This document shows positions 8,934-18,390 of a stretch of 35,705 bases of DNA, in pieces. A program made the position numbers and the translations under genes. How positions within the stretch are numbered: position 1 is the first letter of the stretch; each line of letters opens with the position of its first letter. The notes beneath the pieces are model-generated. The model had not been told where the DNA came from, did no database searches, and saw only the letters and a program-made list of their open reading frames with translations. Origin of the DNA: Pseudobdellovibrionaceae bacterium (GTDB lineage Bacteria; Bdellovibrionota_B; Oligoflexia; Oligoflexales; Bog-1112); contig PASJ01000011.1 of NCBI GenBank assembly GCA_002711925.1, forward strand, positions 1 to 35,705, given 5' to 3'.

Positions 8934-11900
8934 TTAGGATCTTAAAATAAGATTTACTAGTGAAATTAAATCAAATAAGTCAAGGTTTTTGTTTTTATCA
9001 AAATCTAAAAGATAAATATTTTTTTCGTCAATATTTTTAACCCCAAGGATATGATTCACGAGTAATACTATATCGTTGATATTTATTTGTTGGTCTAGGT
9101 TGACATCTCCTTTTATAAAATCATATTTTTCTTCATCAGAAAAGTTTAGAGCTATACTGTTGTTTTTTTCATTACTTTCAACTACAAACTCTTCAGGGTC
9201 AAGTGTGATTTCAATGACACCTTGACTTGTTTTTTCTTTAAAATTAAAAATGAACTCTTTTGTTTCACCTGGACCCAATCTTTCAATTTTTCTGTCTAAG
9301 TAAATAACTTTGTCTGTAAAGAAAAAATTATTGGTACTCCCAGGTTCTGTTGAACTTAAGCTAACTATTGGAGATATTTTCTTGTCGTTGTAGGAAAATT
9401 CAGCATCAGTGTTTCCGCTATTACTAGCTCTTATCTTTATGTAATCAGGGTAATTATATTTCATGTTTTTATCTGAATTCATTTCAATTTGTATGTTTGG
9501 TAGATTTCGTTCGTTTTCATACATTAGCTCTATACTTTCAATTCTTAATTCTGCAGTTTCATAGATACACTTTTCTACTTTATTGGAATTAGCTTGTGAA
9601 TCAAAATTAAATGCTTTTGTGTCTAGACAGCCTTCGTTTTTATTTACTTCGATAATTTGTTGACCGATAGAATTATCTAATTGCCATAGCCCAGGTGGGA
9701 GGTCGATTGCAGCAATAGTTTGTGAAAGGTTATCAGACATGAGTGAATTCAAAATATTATCAACTGAAAAGTTTAGATTGTCAATACAACTTGAATCGTC
9801 GAGGCATTTAAATACGAAGGTCGGATTTTCTTCTATATTTTTTATAATCGCTGACAGTTCATTTTGCTCTTTTAGAGGCAATAGATCAACGGTTTTGGCT
9901 AAGCCTATGTCAAAATCAGCAAGAAAACTATAGCTGAAAGCAAAACCTTGACTTTCATCGTTTGCATCACTGGTAAATCGGATAAGCATTTTACCCGTTT
10001 GTGACTCCACATCTTGGAGGTTTCTCTTCTTTCTTGGTTTTGAGATATTATTCAAATTAGGATTTACTAAAATATTAGAACTTAAAAATAAGGATTGGTG
10101 GTTCCATGATGCTAGTTTTTCAAAGTTGGTGTTTAGGTCTTCATTGCTGAAATTTTCATTGTTACTTCTGTCTTGTGGTATAGCCCAAACCTCAACGGTA
10201 TCACCTTCGCCTAGTTTTAAAAGCTTAAGACTTAAATTTATCGTTTTTTCTGAGCCTGCATCTATTAACCATTCACATTGAGAATTTTTCCAATAGTTTT
10301 GCGACAAACTTCCGTCTGTAAAGGAAAGAAAAGGAGATGTTAATATTTCTCGCCCAGAGCAGGGACGAAAATTTTGGATCGTTGAATCAACTAAAGATGA
10401 ACTTAGATCCGGATCGACAAATACAAAACTACGATCATCATAAGTAATTTTATTAGGCCAACAATATTGGTTGTTGTCTTCATCATTTTCCCAGACCGTT
10501 TCTCCCTTATCAATTTCTATACACACGTAAAATTCGCTGCCAAAATCATCATCATCAAAAATAGAGTCAAGATCAATATTGAGTGAGTGAGAATCTGATT
10601 CATTTGATTTCATACTTTTTATCGTGTCAAGTTCAAGTAAGGTTAAACCTCCACTTGATAAATTAGGATATTCTGAGAGATAATATCGTAGATCACTCGA
10701 TCTTGTATAAGCTCCTCCCGAGGTATCATTTTTTACACTAACATTGATTTCAAGCTCATTTGTGATTTTGTTAAATTCAAAAGAGCGACTTGATGCAATA
10801 AGATCCGTTGTTGGTTTTATGTTTTTTATAAAAGATTCAAAAAGATTATAATTTCGATCACCTGGGTTTATTTCACCCATAGCAAAGTAACCATCGCTTG
10901 TACCTTCCCACCCCCAATTCATATGAAAGGAGTATGAACCTGAGTCATTTTTATAACCATCAAGAACCCATGTATGTCCTCCGCTGAGGCTGCCTCCTGA
11001 GTAAATCAAAGGAAGATTTTTATTAAGTTGGTTAATGAGTTTTACCTCCCAAGATGAGGCCGTATCATTAACTCTCCAGTCGAGCTCAGCATTTTTATAG
11101 CCAAAGTGATCTTTTAGTGCGTTTCTAGCAGGGCCTGGTGTCGAAGAGCTTCCACCTACTCCATAATTCATTTTAACAGCTTGGCCAGCATGCCACATAA
11201 GTTGCGCTGCTTCTGAACTAGCATTATCAAAATTCATTTCAGGGTAGTTAAAATGAACGCTTGCATGGTTTGCATATAATGTCCCGCATTCGTTTGAACA
11301 TGCTCCTCCCCATCCGGGTGGAGCGACACATTCAGACTGTTCAGTATTACCAAGTCCTTTTACTGGATAATTGAAATACTTCATCACTTGTGCCATTGCT
11401 GTTGATACACAGCCTGTAGGTACAATCCCAATACAATCATTATTGGTGTTTTTTTCACAGCACGCATAGTCAGGATCTAAGTCAATCTGATTGAATAGGT
11501 TTTTTTCAACGATACTGTTGTAACCAGGACCCTGTCCCCATTGTGTTTTAATGAGTCCTTCATCTTGAGCTGGGTGATATGATATGGATCTTTTAGGAGC
11601 GATGGTAGTTGTTTTTTCCCCTAAGTACTTATTCCATAAATATTTGATATTGTCAGTATTCGCTCTTTTTTTTCTTTGTGAAAAATCATGAACTTCATTT
11701 CCAATTTTTTTCAACCACATTTGAACTGGAGGAATTAAATTTTTTTGACTCCAGTTCCCTTTTCCTGAATGTGCAAGGATAGGTCGATAATTATCATCTC
11801 CTGAAACAATGACCCATCCGTCATTCTTGTTCAAGTTGAAAATGTAGTATAGGGGATTGTTTTCCTTCTTTATTGTTTTGAATAGATTAATTTTATTCTG

Positions 11901-12089
11901 TGATACATTGGATCTTTTTTTTGAGTTGATTTTAAAGAAATTTTTTGCAACTTCTTGTGCTTTGTTCTCATTTATAGGTTTGGCTATTAATGAAGAGTTA
12001 AAAAAACAGCTAACCAAAGTTAGAAGAAATAAAAAATTTCTATAATTCATTAATATTTTTTTTATGCATATGAAACGAAATATTTTCAT
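8934..12089 (-). CDS. Secreted peptidase C10 (streptopain-like) with CUB, CARDB-like and dockerin domains
   Basis: The start is the ATG at 12089, with GAGG six bases upstream; a GTG at 12101 overlaps that site and is unlikely. The 1051-residue protein has, in order: signal peptide; streptopain-type propeptide (GWVIVSGDD); QRKKR (138-142) near the pro/mature border; C10 catalytic domain with C227 in PTGCVSTAMAQ and H372 in GGHTWVLDGY, plus MNWGWEG; a CARDB-like beta domain; a CUB-like domain (CSGREIL ... GKMLIRFTSDAN); a second CARDB-like domain; and a C-terminal type I dockerin with two calcium-loop repeats (GDVNLDQQININD, DFDKNKNLDLFD). It is probably an exported cysteine protease acting outside the cell. 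No cohesin partner is in the window. Confidence 0.93.
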   Translation of the reverse strand: MKIFRFICIKKILMNYRNFLFLLTLVSCFFNSSLIAKPINENKAQEVAKNFFKINSKKRSNVSQNKINLFKTIKKENNPLYYIFNLNKNDGWVIVSGDDNYRPILAHSGKGNWSQKNLIPPVQMWLKKIGNEVHDFSQRKKRANTDNIKYLWNKYLGEKTTTIAPKRSISYHPAQDEGLIKTQWGQGPGYNSIVEKNLFNQIDLDPDYACCEKNTNNDCIGIVPTGCVSTAMAQVMKYFNYPVKGLGNTEQSECVAPPGWGGACSNECGTLYANHASVHFNYPEMNFDNASSEAAQLMWHAGQAVKMNYGVGGSSSTPGPARNALKDHFGYKNAELDWRVNDTASSWEVKLINQLNKNLPLIYSGGSLSGGHTWVLDGYKNDSGSYSFHMNWGWEGTSDGYFAMGEINPGDRNYNLFESFIKNIKPTTDLIASSRSFEFNKITNELEINVSVKNDTSGGAYTRSSDLRYYLSEYPNLSSGGLTLLELDTIKSMKSNESDSHSLNIDLDSIFDDDDFGSEFYVCIEIDKGETVWENDEDNNQYCWPNKITYDDRSFVFVDPDLSSSLVDSTIQNFRPCSGREILTSPFLSFTDGSLSQNYWKNSQCEWLIDAGSEKTINLSLKLLKLGEGDTVEVWAIPQDRSNNENFSNEDLNTNFEKLASWNHQSLFLSSNILVNPNLNNISKPRKKRNLQDVESQTGKMLIRFTSDANDESQGFAFSYSFLADFDIGLAKTVDLLPLKEQNELSAIIKNIEENPTFVFKCLDDSSCIDNLNFSVDNILNSLMSDNLSQTIAAIDLPPGLWQLDNSIGQQIIEVNKNEGCLDTKAFNFDSQANSNKVEKCIYETAELRIESIELMYENERNLPNIQIEMNSDKNMKYNYPDYIKIRASNSGNTDAEFSYNDKKISPIVSLSSTEPGSTNNFFFTDKVIYLDRKIERLGPGETKEFIFNFKEKTSQGVIEITLDPEEFVVESNEKNNSIALNFSDEEKYDFIKGDVNLDQQININDIVLLVNHILGVKNIDEKNIYLLDFDKNKNLDLFDLISLVNLILRS

Positions 12090-12273
12090 TTTAAACCTCA
12101 CAGTTACATTTAACTATTAGTTATCGATCGGTTTGTTCATGTTTTTCTTAAGTAAAAAAAGTAAATTTATGACAATTTTTAATTTTTTTTGTTAAACTAA
12201 AATGGTTGAAATTTTTTGATAAGAAAAGTCAATTATAACAGTCTGTTATTTTTGTATATTAAGGTTAAAATTT

Positions 12274-12642
12274 ATGGATAACGATCCTTTTCAATCACTC
12301 GTAAAAAAATTGAAAATAAAGCCTGGGGTAAAACATATTTTTTTGTGTGCAGATCAGAGAAGAGCAAAATGCTGCTCATATGAAGATGGCATGAAATCGT
12401 GGGACTATCTTAAAAATAGGACCGCAGAGCTCGTGCGGGAAGAAAAAATTAACGTACTAAGGACAAAAGCAAATTGTTTAAGGTTTTGTTTTAAAGGTCC
12501 AATTATTGTCATTTATCCTGATGCTGTCTGGTATCATTCTTGCACACCAGTTGTTATTGAAAAAATTTTGGAAAGACACATTAAGCAAGGTAAAGTTGTA
12601 AAAGAGTATGAAATAAACTTAAGATTTTTGGGAAAGAAGTAA
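12274..12642 (+). CDS. Thioredoxin-like [2Fe-2S] ferredoxin-domain protein
   Basis: The 122-residue protein has the thioredoxin-like ferredoxin pattern: a first cysteine in HIFLCADQ, cysteines in AKCCSYEDG, then KANCLRFCFKGP, giving C-x(7-8)-C and C-x3-C ligands for a [2Fe-2S] cluster. PIIVIYPDAVWYHSCTP is a conserved segment of this family. It resembles short stand-alone ferredoxins of cyanobacteria and proteobacteria, presumably a cytoplasmic electron carrier. Partner enzyme unknown. AAGG before the ATG serves as ribosome site. It is flanked by two large leftward genes that do not explain it. Confidence 0.85.
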   Translation: MDNDPFQSLVKKLKIKPGVKHIFLCADQRRAKCCSYEDGMKSWDYLKNRTAELVREEKINVLRTKANCLRFCFKGPIIVIYPDAVWYHSCTPVVIEKILERHIKQGKVVKEYEINLRFLGKK

Positions 12643-12671
12643 AAAGATTCACAAGAGAAAAATATTTTGCA

Positions 12672-12701
12672 ACTCTAAGAGAAAAGATTTTCTCTTAGAG
12701 T
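12672..12701. terminator. Perfect 14-bp inverted repeat between convergent genes, probable bidirectional terminator
   Basis: Arms ACTCTAAGAGAAAA (12672-12685) and TTTTCTCTTAGAGT (12688-12701) are exact reverse complements separated by GA. The repeat sits in the 73-bp gap between two convergent stop codons, where a two-way terminator is expected. There is no clear T-run after the arms; the A/T runs are at the loop end. Confidence 0.6.
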
Positions 12702-12715
12702 CATGGGATTAAGAT

Positions 12716-15700
12716 TCATTTAGCTTCAAGTATTATGTTTACAAGTTTAATAATATCTAGAACATCTGTTTTATCATCTTTGTTGATATCGTGTTTTTTC
12801 AACTTTTCAAAATCTTTATCGTTAGAGACTCCAAGGATGACATTAATAACTAGGATGATGTCTGTTACATTTACAAAACCATCATTGTTAACATCTCCAT
12901 GTCCACTACCTTCATTTCCACTTTCATCATCTTCGTGGCAATCTAAGTACATTTCATTTCCACCGAATATAAGGTCAATTTTATATTCAGGGCTTGGATG
13001 ACAGATTTCTATAGTTGATACTTTACACTCATCACCTTGAAACTTAAAACTTCCTTCTGGTATAATTGTAATTTGAGTACCGTCACCAGTTACAGTGTCA
13101 ACTGCTGTGAAGTCATCTTGTGAAATAAAAAGATCATGCAGTTCCAATCGTACTTGATTATCGTGGCAATCAAAGACTGTAAAGTTTGCTCCTCCCTTGA
13201 AAGTAGCTTGGAGCTTCAAGTGTTCGAGTTTAACAGCATTACTAAAGTCAAGGGGGTCTGGTGCTATTCTTGCAAAACCTCTCTCTGGAAGATTTACTGT
13301 TTGATCAAGCACAGTATATTCTATACCGCTATCTTCTATAAATTGCTCTCCAACTCCGTACTCGGTTCCAAGAACTAAATTTTCATGATCAGGACAGATC
13401 TCTGAAGAGCACCCTTCAGGCTCTTGCTTACATTCACCTGTTTTGATATTAAGCCCATATTCGCACATACAAGATGCACTGCATCCATCACCTGGCTCTG
13501 TGTTCCCATCATCACATTGTTCATGATGTTGTGGATTATTAGGGTTAATTTTTTCTACCGCACCATTACCGCAGCAAGCAATTTTACCTTCTATAGTTTG
13601 ACCGACATATATAGAGCCTTCTTCACAAACTTTAGTTTCTTCTTCACCGTTAATAAGTTCAAGCAGTTCTTCCGCATCACAGCATTCTAGATTATTGAAA
13701 ACCGTTTCTTGTCCACCAAATAATATTGTTTTTAGTGTGCTAGCTTGATCATAAAAGTAGATAGTACCAGTCTCAAAATTTTGATTTGATATATCTACGT
13801 CAACAAAAATATTAGAGTTCCCTCCGCTGTTTATCCCGCTAGGTTTTTTTCCATTGTAGAATGAAGTACTTGTGTCAAGGCCAAGATTAACATTTCCTCC
13901 TTGATCAATATAGTCTAAGCTTAAACAGCTTGTTTCTTGATCTTTTACATCAAGTTCTATATTTATATTGTTTGGATACAGTCCTTCTGGACTATTGGGC
14001 GTTGCTGGCTCTATTGTAACAATACCACCACTTGTTGTTGACCCATTTTGATAACTAAATGTTCGAGTCTGATGGTTTATATTTTGGATGCTTCCACCTT
14101 CTGGTAAAGCAGTAGAAGGGTCAAGGTCATAAAGATCAAGGTTGTTTATATGTTGATAGTGCAAGGGCATATCTTCACAAACACCGTCTTCGTTTGTTGT
14201 GATCTCCTCGTCAATAAGGTCTGGGATAAGGCATAAATCCCCTATAACCCCATGTTCTCTTCCAATTGCAAGTTGTGTAATTTTGGGTTGACCTTGGGTG
14301 TTCCAAATTTTAACGAGACCTTCTTGGCTTCCCATAAATATTTCAACATCTGAGTCAATATCAGGGTGAGCATTTAATGCTGCTTCAAGTCCTTGTAAGT
14401 TTGGTGAGTAAATAGTTTGTCCATTTATTTTTATTCTAATTTCTTCAACCCCACCAATATCAAAGTATGCTCCATTGTAACCTTGGGGATTTTTAATGAG
14501 GTTTGGCTCAATAAAGTTTTCATTTTGATGTAAAGATTTTGATATAGGTCTATAACTAACATCAGGCATATCAATAGTTGTTAGACCGTTCGGGTGAAGA
14601 AAACTATGAACCTTAAATTTATAACCACTATCTAAAAATGAGTCTGGTTTATTAATTGTTCCTTGTTTTGTATCGTATTGAACTCCAACTCCAAGTGATT
14701 CCCAGTTTATTAAATCAGCTGGGCACATTAAGCTTTCAATCATTTGATTTCCATTACCACCATCATCTCCAGGGGCAACTGTTCCTTGTGACCCTGTTCC
14801 CGGTAAACCAAAATCAAAATCATCTATTGGATTAAAGTCAAATGTGTACGGGTCATAACACCAGTGGCTTGTTTTACAGTCAGAACCATTTGGATGTGTG
14901 GAAAGACTAAGTTGTTCGATTAGGTTTTCAGCTGTACCTTGCAATTCCAAAATACCGTCATGGACACTATAGTAGAATGCAATACCAGCAAGATAGTCTA
15001 CGTCTTCTAGATCTTCCAGATTATCAAACATAAGTTTTTCATCATTGACAGAAAGTATTCCTCCATTATAACAAGAAGGTTCTTCAGTAAAGTCAATCAA
15101 AGCTCTTGAAACTCCGGAAAGATCAGACTCTTCATGTAAAATATCACTTGTAAGGTCAGCTTCAACTCGAATAGTGCCTTGAAGCCATAAATCATCCATA
15201 GGCCCATATGTTAGTTCATCTGTAATGCTTACCTCTCCCCCTATAGCACTTTCACTAGAAACATGATACGTAACTCCTCCAGATTCGAATTCTTCTCCTG
15301 TGAAGTAAGACTCATCAAAAGTATCATCCCAGATACTTTCAACGCTATAACCTTTTTCCCCACAAGAATTGTTTGTCTCAGTCGTTTGTTCTTCTTCTAA
15401 CTTATAACACCAATTGCTAGTGGAGCATTGTGCCCCCCATAACTCAATTGAGTTTATAATTCCGTCCAAGTGGAAATAGTTATTTTCATAATCAAATCTT
15501 AGGTCAACTCCCCCAATATTAATAGATTCTGAAGGTTCTAATACGTCATAAGATCCAGGTGTCGAGTAAAAAAGATAACGACCAATTGCTGAATCAAAAT
15601 GAAAAGCATGGCTTATTGATCCATTTATATTAAAATAATTCATTAAAGATCCACCAGAACACTGTCCTGGTTCTGGTATATCGATGCGCATCTCTTTAAC

Positions 15701-16447
15701 CGCTCTATCTAAAAATATTGCACTTGAGAAATCTGTTGAGATTGACATGGCTCCCAGCATAATATCGTTTCCCGTGGGAGACGTTGCTTCAAAGGGGGTG
15801 AAATCAACAAATGCAGACCCTGATAAACTTAAGTCATTAGGGTGATGAAAAACGTTATAAAAAACCCCTCTAGACAACAAAGGTGAGGCTACTGATTCAT
15901 GCTCCCCAGGGTTTCCTGGTAGGTATCTGCCGGGTGAAATTCCAAAATCATCCCAATCGGAAATAATATGATAGTTCTGGGTTTTGCAACTAATAGGCTT
16001 GGTGTCATCTGGTATGGTGATTTTTGGCGGGCCTCCTAGGTCTGGAATGAAAATATCAATTCCTATACTTGGCCAAGTTGCAAAAATTTCAATATCATCA
16101 GTTGTACTTGAGTTTGAAGAACTTGATCCACTAGAATCAGATTCTGTAGGTATAAAAATTTTTGATGTATCGAAAAGGAGTTGGTTTGATTTGATACTTG
16201 ATGATAAAGAGCTTGTTTGTGTCTTGTTAGGGTCTGCTATATTTATATTTGTTGACTTGTCTTCACTTATTTTTTGAGAAGTTTCTTCTTCATGCGAGCC
16301 TTCTACAACATTACCTGTGTCCCAAATTATAATGTGAGGTCTTTTTTTTCTTTGTTCAAAGGCAAAGGTGTTGAAACTTAAGGGTAGAAATAACAAGATA
16401 AGAATAGAATGGGTTAAGATATTGTCTCGTTGTTGTTTATTATACAT
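12716..16447 (-). CDS. Large secreted dockerin protein with DUF4215 Cys-rich module and repeated beta domains
   Basis: The 1243-residue protein has a signal peptide (1-29) followed by QRKKR (32-36). A Ser/Thr-rich linker covers about 75-117. Two degenerate repeats (154-348 and 362-531) each end in C-x2-S-x-WCY (CSTSNWCY, CKTSHWCY), and related beta-rich units follow. Near 957-1000 is a DUF4215 module (CGNGAVEK ... EQCDDGNTEPGDGCSASC), common in myxobacterial surface proteins. The C-terminal 60 residues form a type I dockerin (GDVNNDGFVNVTD, DINKDDKTDVLD). The start has an excellent GGGAGGTT site. No enzymatic motif was recognised; an adhesive or surface-display role is a guess. The final dockerin links it to the C10 protease gene nearby. 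Confidence 0.85.
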   Translation of the reverse strand: MYNKQQRDNILTHSILILLFLPLSFNTFAFEQRKKRPHIIIWDTGNVVEGSHEEETSQKISEDKSTNINIADPNKTQTSSLSSSIKSNQLLFDTSKIFIPTESDSSGSSSSNSSTTDDIEIFATWPSIGIDIFIPDLGGPPKITIPDDTKPISCKTQNYHIISDWDDFGISPGRYLPGNPGEHESVASPLLSRGVFYNVFHHPNDLSLSGSAFVDFTPFEATSPTGNDIMLGAMSISTDFSSAIFLDRAVKEMRIDIPEPGQCSGGSLMNYFNINGSISHAFHFDSAIGRYLFYSTPGSYDVLEPSESINIGGVDLRFDYENNYFHLDGIINSIELWGAQCSTSNWCYKLEEEQTTETNNSCGEKGYSVESIWDDTFDESYFTGEEFESGGVTYHVSSESAIGGEVSITDELTYGPMDDLWLQGTIRVEADLTSDILHEESDLSGVSRALIDFTEEPSCYNGGILSVNDEKLMFDNLEDLEDVDYLAGIAFYYSVHDGILELQGTAENLIEQLSLSTHPNGSDCKTSHWCYDPYTFDFNPIDDFDFGLPGTGSQGTVAPGDDGGNGNQMIESLMCPADLINWESLGVGVQYDTKQGTINKPDSFLDSGYKFKVHSFLHPNGLTTIDMPDVSYRPISKSLHQNENFIEPNLIKNPQGYNGAYFDIGGVEEIRIKINGQTIYSPNLQGLEAALNAHPDIDSDVEIFMGSQEGLVKIWNTQGQPKITQLAIGREHGVIGDLCLIPDLIDEEITTNEDGVCEDMPLHYQHINNLDLYDLDPSTALPEGGSIQNINHQTRTFSYQNGSTTSGGIVTIEPATPNSPEGLYPNNINIELDVKDQETSCLSLDYIDQGGNVNLGLDTSTSFYNGKKPSGINSGGNSNIFVDVDISNQNFETGTIYFYDQASTLKTILFGGQETVFNNLECCDAEELLELINGEEETKVCEEGSIYVGQTIEGKIACCGNGAVEKINPNNPQHHEQCDDGNTEPGDGCSASCMCEYGLNIKTGECKQEPEGCSSEICPDHENLVLGTEYGVGEQFIEDSGIEYTVLDQTVNLPERGFARIAPDPLDFSNAVKLEHLKLQATFKGGANFTVFDCHDNQVRLELHDLFISQDDFTAVDTVTGDGTQITIIPEGSFKFQGDECKVSTIEICHPSPEYKIDLIFGGNEMYLDCHEDDESGNEGSGHGDVNNDGFVNVTDIILVINVILGVSNDKDFEKLKKHDINKDDKTDVLDIIKLVNIILEAK

Positions 16448-16761
16448 AGTAACCTCCCAGTCTTTTTTAAGACAGATATGCTTTTATACTAAATTTTATT
16501 TTAAAGTTATTATCGGTTTTTTTTTACAAATCTTAAGTTTTTTTAATTTTTTTTAAAAAACAAACAAAAAGAGTAATAGTATCAATTGTTTTGGTTTTGT
16601 TGAATTTTTTTGGTCGGCTGGTCATTTTTAGTTTGTTGATATCATTGGTTATTTTTTTCTAAGCTGCTTCTTTTAGAATTCTTTCAGTTTTTTTTTTTTT
16701 TTATTATGATAAGAAAAGCCTGTTGTGGATACTTTTATGAATAAGTCTAGTGGAGTGTATA
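16448..16761. other. Intergenic region between divergent genes for the dockerin protein and the kinase
   Basis: Very AT-rich, with long T-runs including about 17 consecutive T around 16687-16702. It must contain promoters for both flanking genes. No RNA gene, repeat family or clear promoter was recognised. Confidence 0.5.
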
Positions 16762-18078
16762 TTGATAAATCAGGCGAGATTTTTTGTTTACCAAATTTTA
16801 TTCCACATTTTTATAAGCTTCTTTTCTCCCAATGTTTTTGCTACTAGCCTCCTATGTCACGAGTCCTTAGATGATCTTTCTGTCACTCAAAAAGTGTCTG
16901 AAGATTTTTTTAGAGACGAAAAAAGTTCTGGAATTTTTCGAACAAGAGACATCTTGGAATCATCTAGATCTGGTGCTTATGGTCAAGTATTTTTTATTGC
17001 TCGCAATGGTAACGAAGAAGACGAAGTGCAAAGGTATGCTGTAAAAAAAATAAAAGTAAATTATGATCCGAATAAGAATAAAGATGCTGATAGTGATCTA
17101 AAAATGATTTTTCGAGAGCTGACTTTCTTAAAATCATTATCTCATCCTAATCTTTTGTCCTCTCTCGACGGCTGGTTTTTCGATTCAGGAAAGAATCTTG
17201 AGGTCTATATTGTTATGGAAAAGTTATGCTCTGATTTATCTTCTTTTATGATCGACTTTCAAGATCATGTAAATTCATTATTTCAAAAAGAGACTTTGTA
17301 TCAGATAGTAACGGGACTAAGGTATCTTCACTCCGCAAATATTATGCACAGAGATCTAAAACCTCAAAACATACTTCTTGACAGATTTTTAAATGTAAAA
17401 ATTTGTGATTTTGGTTTAGCAAGGTGCATGACAAGAGGTTTTATTCAAAAGCCTTTGAAGCGAAAACACCAAGCTTCTGCAGAGAGAGAAGAAAGTGCTT
17501 TTTTTCATGCTAAATACACTGATTGGGTCGTTACTAGGTGGTACAGGGCGCCTGAGCTTTTTATTAGAGCAGAGGATTACGATGAGTCTGTTGATATTTG
17601 GTCTTTAGGTTGTATTTTCGCCGAGTTAATCAGGAACTATCCACTACTACCTGGAGATAGTGATCAGGAGCAGTTTGGGTTAATTCTTGCTTTGGTAGAT
17701 GTGCCTAAAGGGTCTAGTGAGAAAGTTGAGCTAGGTGCATCTAAGGGCTCTTTCGAAGAAAAAGAAAAGCAAATCATAAGGCAATTTATGGATGAAATCC
17801 TTCAAGAGAAAGGCTCTAGTATTTTGCAGACTATAAAAAACGATTTTACTTCTGAAGAGTTTTCTCTTTTAGAAAATATCTTGAAATATTCACCAAAAGA
17901 TAGGTTATCCTTAGATAAAATTCTTGAGCATCCTTATTTTTTTGATACAAACCAGACGGAACTAGCAGGGCTAAAACAAAAAGCATCTGCTGATCTTGTT
18001 TTTGAAAAAGATATAGACCAACCAAAAGCCTTTTTAGAACAACTTTCTACACAATTACAATGTGCTCACCAGCGATAA
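16762..18078 (+). CDS. Exported eukaryote-type Ser/Thr protein kinase of the CMGC (MAPK/CDK) group
   Basis: The start is taken as TTG 16762, with GGAG six bases upstream; the alternative GTG 16750 lacks a ribosome site. The 438-residue protein begins with a signal peptide (about 1-27, ending NVFA). The kinase domain is complete: glycine loop GAYGQV (71-76, with the first glycine replaced by R69), AVKK lysine K95, alpha-C glutamate E119, HRDLKPQN with D198, DFGLAR with D216, TDWVVTRWYRAPEL (T253; MAPK-like TxY with W for Y), VDIWSLGCIFAEL and PLLPGDSDQEQ (CMGC type). About 20 extra residues lie between DFG and TDW. This group is essentially eukaryotic, so horizontal acquisition and action on a eukaryotic partner are inferred. 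Confidence 0.93.
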   Translation: MINQARFFVYQILFHIFISFFSPNVFATSLLCHESLDDLSVTQKVSEDFFRDEKSSGIFRTRDILESSRSGAYGQVFFIARNGNEEDEVQRYAVKKIKVNYDPNKNKDADSDLKMIFRELTFLKSLSHPNLLSSLDGWFFDSGKNLEVYIVMEKLCSDLSSFMIDFQDHVNSLFQKETLYQIVTGLRYLHSANIMHRDLKPQNILLDRFLNVKICDFGLARCMTRGFIQKPLKRKHQASAEREESAFFHAKYTDWVVTRWYRAPELFIRAEDYDESVDIWSLGCIFAELIRNYPLLPGDSDQEQFGLILALVDVPKGSSEKVELGASKGSFEEKEKQIIRQFMDEILQEKGSSILQTIKNDFTSEEFSLLENILKYSPKDRLSLDKILEHPYFFDTNQTELAGLKQKASADLVFEKDIDQPKAFLEQLSTQLQCAHQR

Positions 18079-18119
18079 AAATATTTAAATTGATTGGATT
18101 AAGGTTTGCTTTTTTTTAA

Positions 18120-18196
18120 TGGTGGCGAGAGAGAGACTTGAACTCTCGACCTCTGGGTTATGAATCCAGCGCTCTGACCAGCTGAGCTACCTCGCC
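18120..18196 (-). tRNA. tRNA-Met (anticodon CAT), elongator type
   Basis: The 77-nt cloverleaf has acceptor arms GGCGAGG/TCTCGCC, D-arm with AGCTCAGCTGGTCAGAGC, anticodon loop TTCATAA, T-loop TTCAAGT and an encoded CCA. G1-C72 pairing and the lack of three G-C pairs in the anticodon stem exclude the initiator. A tRNA-Ile2 with lysidine-modified CAT cannot be fully excluded by eye. Confidence 0.92.
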
Positions 18197-18390
18197 ATTA
18201 GTGTAGGTACTTATACGTCCTAAAGCAATCAGAAAAAAAGTCAATAGTAAAAAAATATTTATAAATTCTTTTAGTGTGTTATCTTTTCTGGCATCGAGTT
18301 TTTGTCTCTTAGCGGAGTTAATTAAGTTAAGCACAAAAAAATATATTTGATTCATGACTAGATTGGTTATGAATAATAAAGGACCTACTT

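Noticed and set aside
18158-18355. 65-residue minus-strand ORF ending in GEVAQLVRALDS
   Set aside because: The ending is the well-known false peptide obtained by translating a tRNA gene; it overlaps tRNA-Met, and the rest has no ribosome site or family.
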